14,700 nucleotides of DNA from a bacterium (GTDB lineage Bacteria; Cyanobacteriota; Vampirovibrionia; Obscuribacterales; Obscuribacteraceae): contig JAUIJG010000088.1 of the NCBI GenBank assembly GCA_030431355.1, forward strand, positions 1-14,700, in the 5' to 3' direction. Each line of letters opens with the position of its first letter. Position 1 is the stretch's first letter. Both the position numbers and the translations under genes were made by a program. The notes under the pieces are model-generated. The model ran no database searches. It saw only the letters and a program-made list of their open reading frames with translations, and was not told the DNA's origin. This document shows, piece after piece, positions 13,228 through 14,700 of the stretch.

Positions 13228-14388
13228 TTAAACAGGTAATTCAAACCAGAAAGTGCTTCCTGAGCCAAGCTTACTGTCCACACCGATACTGCCGCCATGC
13301 ATTTCCACCAGGGACTTAGATATGGCCAGGCCAAGACCGGTTCCGCCTTCTCTTCTGCGGTCCGAAGAATCAATCTGTTGAAACTTTTGAAATAACTTAC
13401 CAACCTGAGAGCGCGGAATTCCTGGACCGAAGTCTTTGACGCTAAAGCGAACAAAGCCAGGCTTACTCATTTTTACCGTTACTATCACCTGGCTTTTCTC
13501 AGATGAGAATTTGATGGCATTGGCAGTCAAATTTGTCAGCACTTGAATGATCCTGTCCCTGTCAACCTTCAATTGAACAGGTTTGCCGGAATCCACTTTC
13601 AACTTTACGCCTTTTTCCCCGGCAGTGGAACCAAGTTCACTAACCACCTGCTCAACAACCGATGTGGTGGAAACGCTCTCCAATCGCAACTCTAACTTTT
13701 CCGACTCAATCTTTCTGAAGTCCAAAATGTCGTTTACAAGCCGAACCAGTCTGTCGGTATTTCTAAAAGCAATCTCCACCAGGCTATAGGCTTCTTCGCT
13801 CAAGACGCCGCCATTGCCTTCCTCCAATAAGCCAAGTGAAGTGCGAATGGAGGTAAGAGGAGTTCTCAACTCATGGGAGACCATCGAGTAGAATTCAGAA
13901 ATCCGGGTTTCCGCCTCCACACGAGCAGTAATATCATTTTGAATACCAATAAAATTAGTCAATTCTCCGGCATCATTATGAACCGGAGAAACAGTTAGCT
14001 CATTCCAAAACGTTGAGCCGTCTTTACGATAATTTCTGAGAATGCATGTGACCGGGCGTTCCTCTTTTATTGCTTTGCGCAAATCCGAAAGCGGAGACTG
14101 TCGACGCTCTTCCCCCTGCAAAAATCTACAATTATGCCCCAGAACTTCTTCTTCACTATAGCCACTGAGCTTTAAGAAGCTGGGATTGGCATAGATAATC
14201 GGATTATCTTCCAGGCTAGGATCTGTGATAACAATGCCGTTGCGAGCCGAAGCTATAGCTCGTTCAAGAAGAGCGAGCTTCTCTCTGGGACTCTTGGTTT
14301 TGCCGAGGAAAGCGCTACAGGTGTTCTCTTTTCCCTTCTCAGAGCTTCCTGACTTGACAGACTTTTTCTCTTTTCCGGACATCGCCAT
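13228..14388 (-). CDS. LOV-domain (blue-light) sensor histidine kinase
   Basis: A 386-aa soluble hybrid-free sensor kinase without membrane segments. After a Lys/Ser-rich tail (1-35) comes a PAS domain of the LOV class: GHNCRFLQG (84-92) is the exact flavin-binding signature with the photoactive cysteine Cys87 (codon 14128-14130), backed by the other flavin-contacting residues Asn119 and Asn129 in [11 protein letters not shown] and Gln150 in IGIQNDIT. Blue light should form an FMN-cysteinyl adduct and change kinase activity. The HisKA domain has the phospho-histidine His172 in [13 protein letters not shown]; the HATPase domain shows the N box (Asn286, Asn290), DFGPGIP (319-325), FQKFQQ and [11 protein letters not shown] (348-358). 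The start is the ATG at 14388; a second ATG at 14382 is equally possible. It lies 48 nt after the SDR gene on the same strand, and faces the response regulator, its probable partner. Confidence 0.95.
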   Translation of the reverse strand: MAMSGKEKKSVKSGSSEKGKENTCSAFLGKTKSPREKLALLERAIASARNGIVITDPSLEDNPIIYANPSFLKLSGYSEEEVLGHNCRFLQGEERRQSPLSDLRKAIKEERPVTCILRNYRKDGSTFWNELTVSPVHNDAGELTNFIGIQNDITARVEAETRISEFYSMVSHELRTPLTSIRTSLGLLEEGNGGVLSEEAYSLVEIAFRNTDRLVRLVNDILDFRKIESEKLELRLESVSTTSVVEQVVSELGSTAGEKGVKLKVDSGKPVQLKVDRDRIIQVLTNLTANAIKFSSEKSQVIVTVKMSKPGFVRFSVKDFGPGIPRSQVGKLFQKFQQIDSSDRRREGGTGLGLAISKSLVEMHGGSIGVDSKLGSGSTFWFELPV

Positions 14389-14436
14389 AGCATACCAGCC
14401 TTTGAAACAATTTCAAGAAAACGATAAAAGAGGACT

Positions 14437-14700
14437 TCAGTGTGTTTTAGAACGCACGTTGGCCAGGCCGCCATCAACACCGACCACCTGACCTGTCACC
14501 CACCCGGACTGGTTCGACAGTAACCAACAAATCGCTCCGGCAACATCCTCCGGTTCACCGAGACGACCCAGGGCGTGCATCGATTCAGAAGCATGGCGGC
14601 TTGCTTCATTCATACAAATTTGATGGGTCATCTGGGTTCTCACCATGCCGGGCGCCACACAGTTGACCCGAATACCACGACGGGCGTAACTGGCGGATGC
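14437..14700 (-). CDS. FabG-like short-chain dehydrogenase/reductase (5' part beyond window)
   Basis: The C-terminal 87 residues of a classical SDR; the N-terminal Rossmann motif and catalytic Ser-Tyr-Lys lie right of the window. The visible part starts just after the expected YxxxK, with YARRGIRVNCVAPGMVRT, then GRLGEPEDVAGAICWLLSNQSGWVTGQVVGVDGG, the standard cofactor-loop and C-terminal signature of 3-oxoacyl-ACP reductase-like enzymes. An internal GTG (14658) is not a start, since homology runs upstream through the window edge. It probably reduces a 3-oxo or other carbonyl group with NAD(P)H; the substrate cannot be read from this part. The LOV kinase follows 48 nt downstream on the same strand, so the two may share a transcript. 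Confidence 0.9.
   Translation of the reverse strand, partial: ASASYARRGIRVNCVAPGMVRTQMTHQICMNEASRHASESMHALGRLGEPEDVAGAICWLLSNQSGWVTGQVVGVDGGLANVRSKTH

Noticed and set aside
14437..14658. A short complete gene starting at GTG 14658
   Set aside because: The reading frame and SDR homology continue upstream to the window edge, so this is only the 3' part of a longer gene.

Overview
The window reads as one coherent chromosomal region of a diderm-type bacterium of intermediate GC. There are no mobile elements, CRISPR arrays, rRNAs or tRNAs. I cannot name the organism. The style of the response regulator and the gene mix would fit a non-photosynthetic cyanobacterial relative (Melainabacteria/Obscuribacterales type), but this is a weak impression.

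Layout, left to right. (i) Positions 1-12271 hold twelve genes, all on the minus strand and packed head to tail, most overlapping or within about 30 nt of each other, so they look like one long operon read from right to left. In transcription order they are: a LON-substrate-binding-domain protein, a membrane fatty-acid desaturase, a COG2907-type FAD oxidoreductase, a DUF1365 protein, a cyclopropane-synthase-like methyltransferase, a DUF1295 membrane protein, a second Cfa-like methyltransferase, a 109-aa unknown, a 154-aa four-helix membrane protein, an SDR-DUF2867 fusion, a ligase-associated type Lhr-like DEXH helicase, and PdeM (cut by the window edge). (ii) Positions 12272-12518 are a divergent control region. 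(iii) On the plus strand, 12519-13202 is an OmpR-family response regulator. (iv) Converging on it from the minus strand is a soluble histidine kinase (13228-14388) whose N-terminal PAS domain is a canonical LOV blue-light sensor with the photoactive cysteine. (v) The right edge carries the C-terminal 87 residues of a FabG-like SDR, probably co-transcribed with the kinase.

How it may work together. The COG2907/DUF1365/Cfa-like/DUF1295/SDR set resembles membrane-lipid modification clusters that in proteobacteria are often controlled by the singlet-oxygen responsive RpoE-ChrR pair, and that include relatives of the furan and methyl-branched fatty acid enzymes. No rpoE or chrR is seen here. Instead a LOV kinase and an OmpR-type regulator sit next to the operon. 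The divergent control region contains the same composite element twice, in inverted orientation: GTTCAC-N5-GTTCA-N2-ATTCG-N2-TTTA-N3-TA-N-GATT, once facing the lipid operon and once facing the response regulator. The 11-bp direct-repeat spacing is what PhoB/OmpR-type regulators recognise. The simplest model is a blue-light (or photo-oxidative) two-component system that autoregulates and switches on an operon protecting membrane lipids (desaturation, mid-chain methylation) and, at its distal end, DNA (helicase plus PdeM). Family assignments are well supported; the light-response model is inference.

Several genes appear to use GTG or TTG starts set by strong Shine-Dalgarno sequences, and four starts were moved inward from the longest possible frame (LON, desaturase, first Cfa-like enzyme, response regulator).
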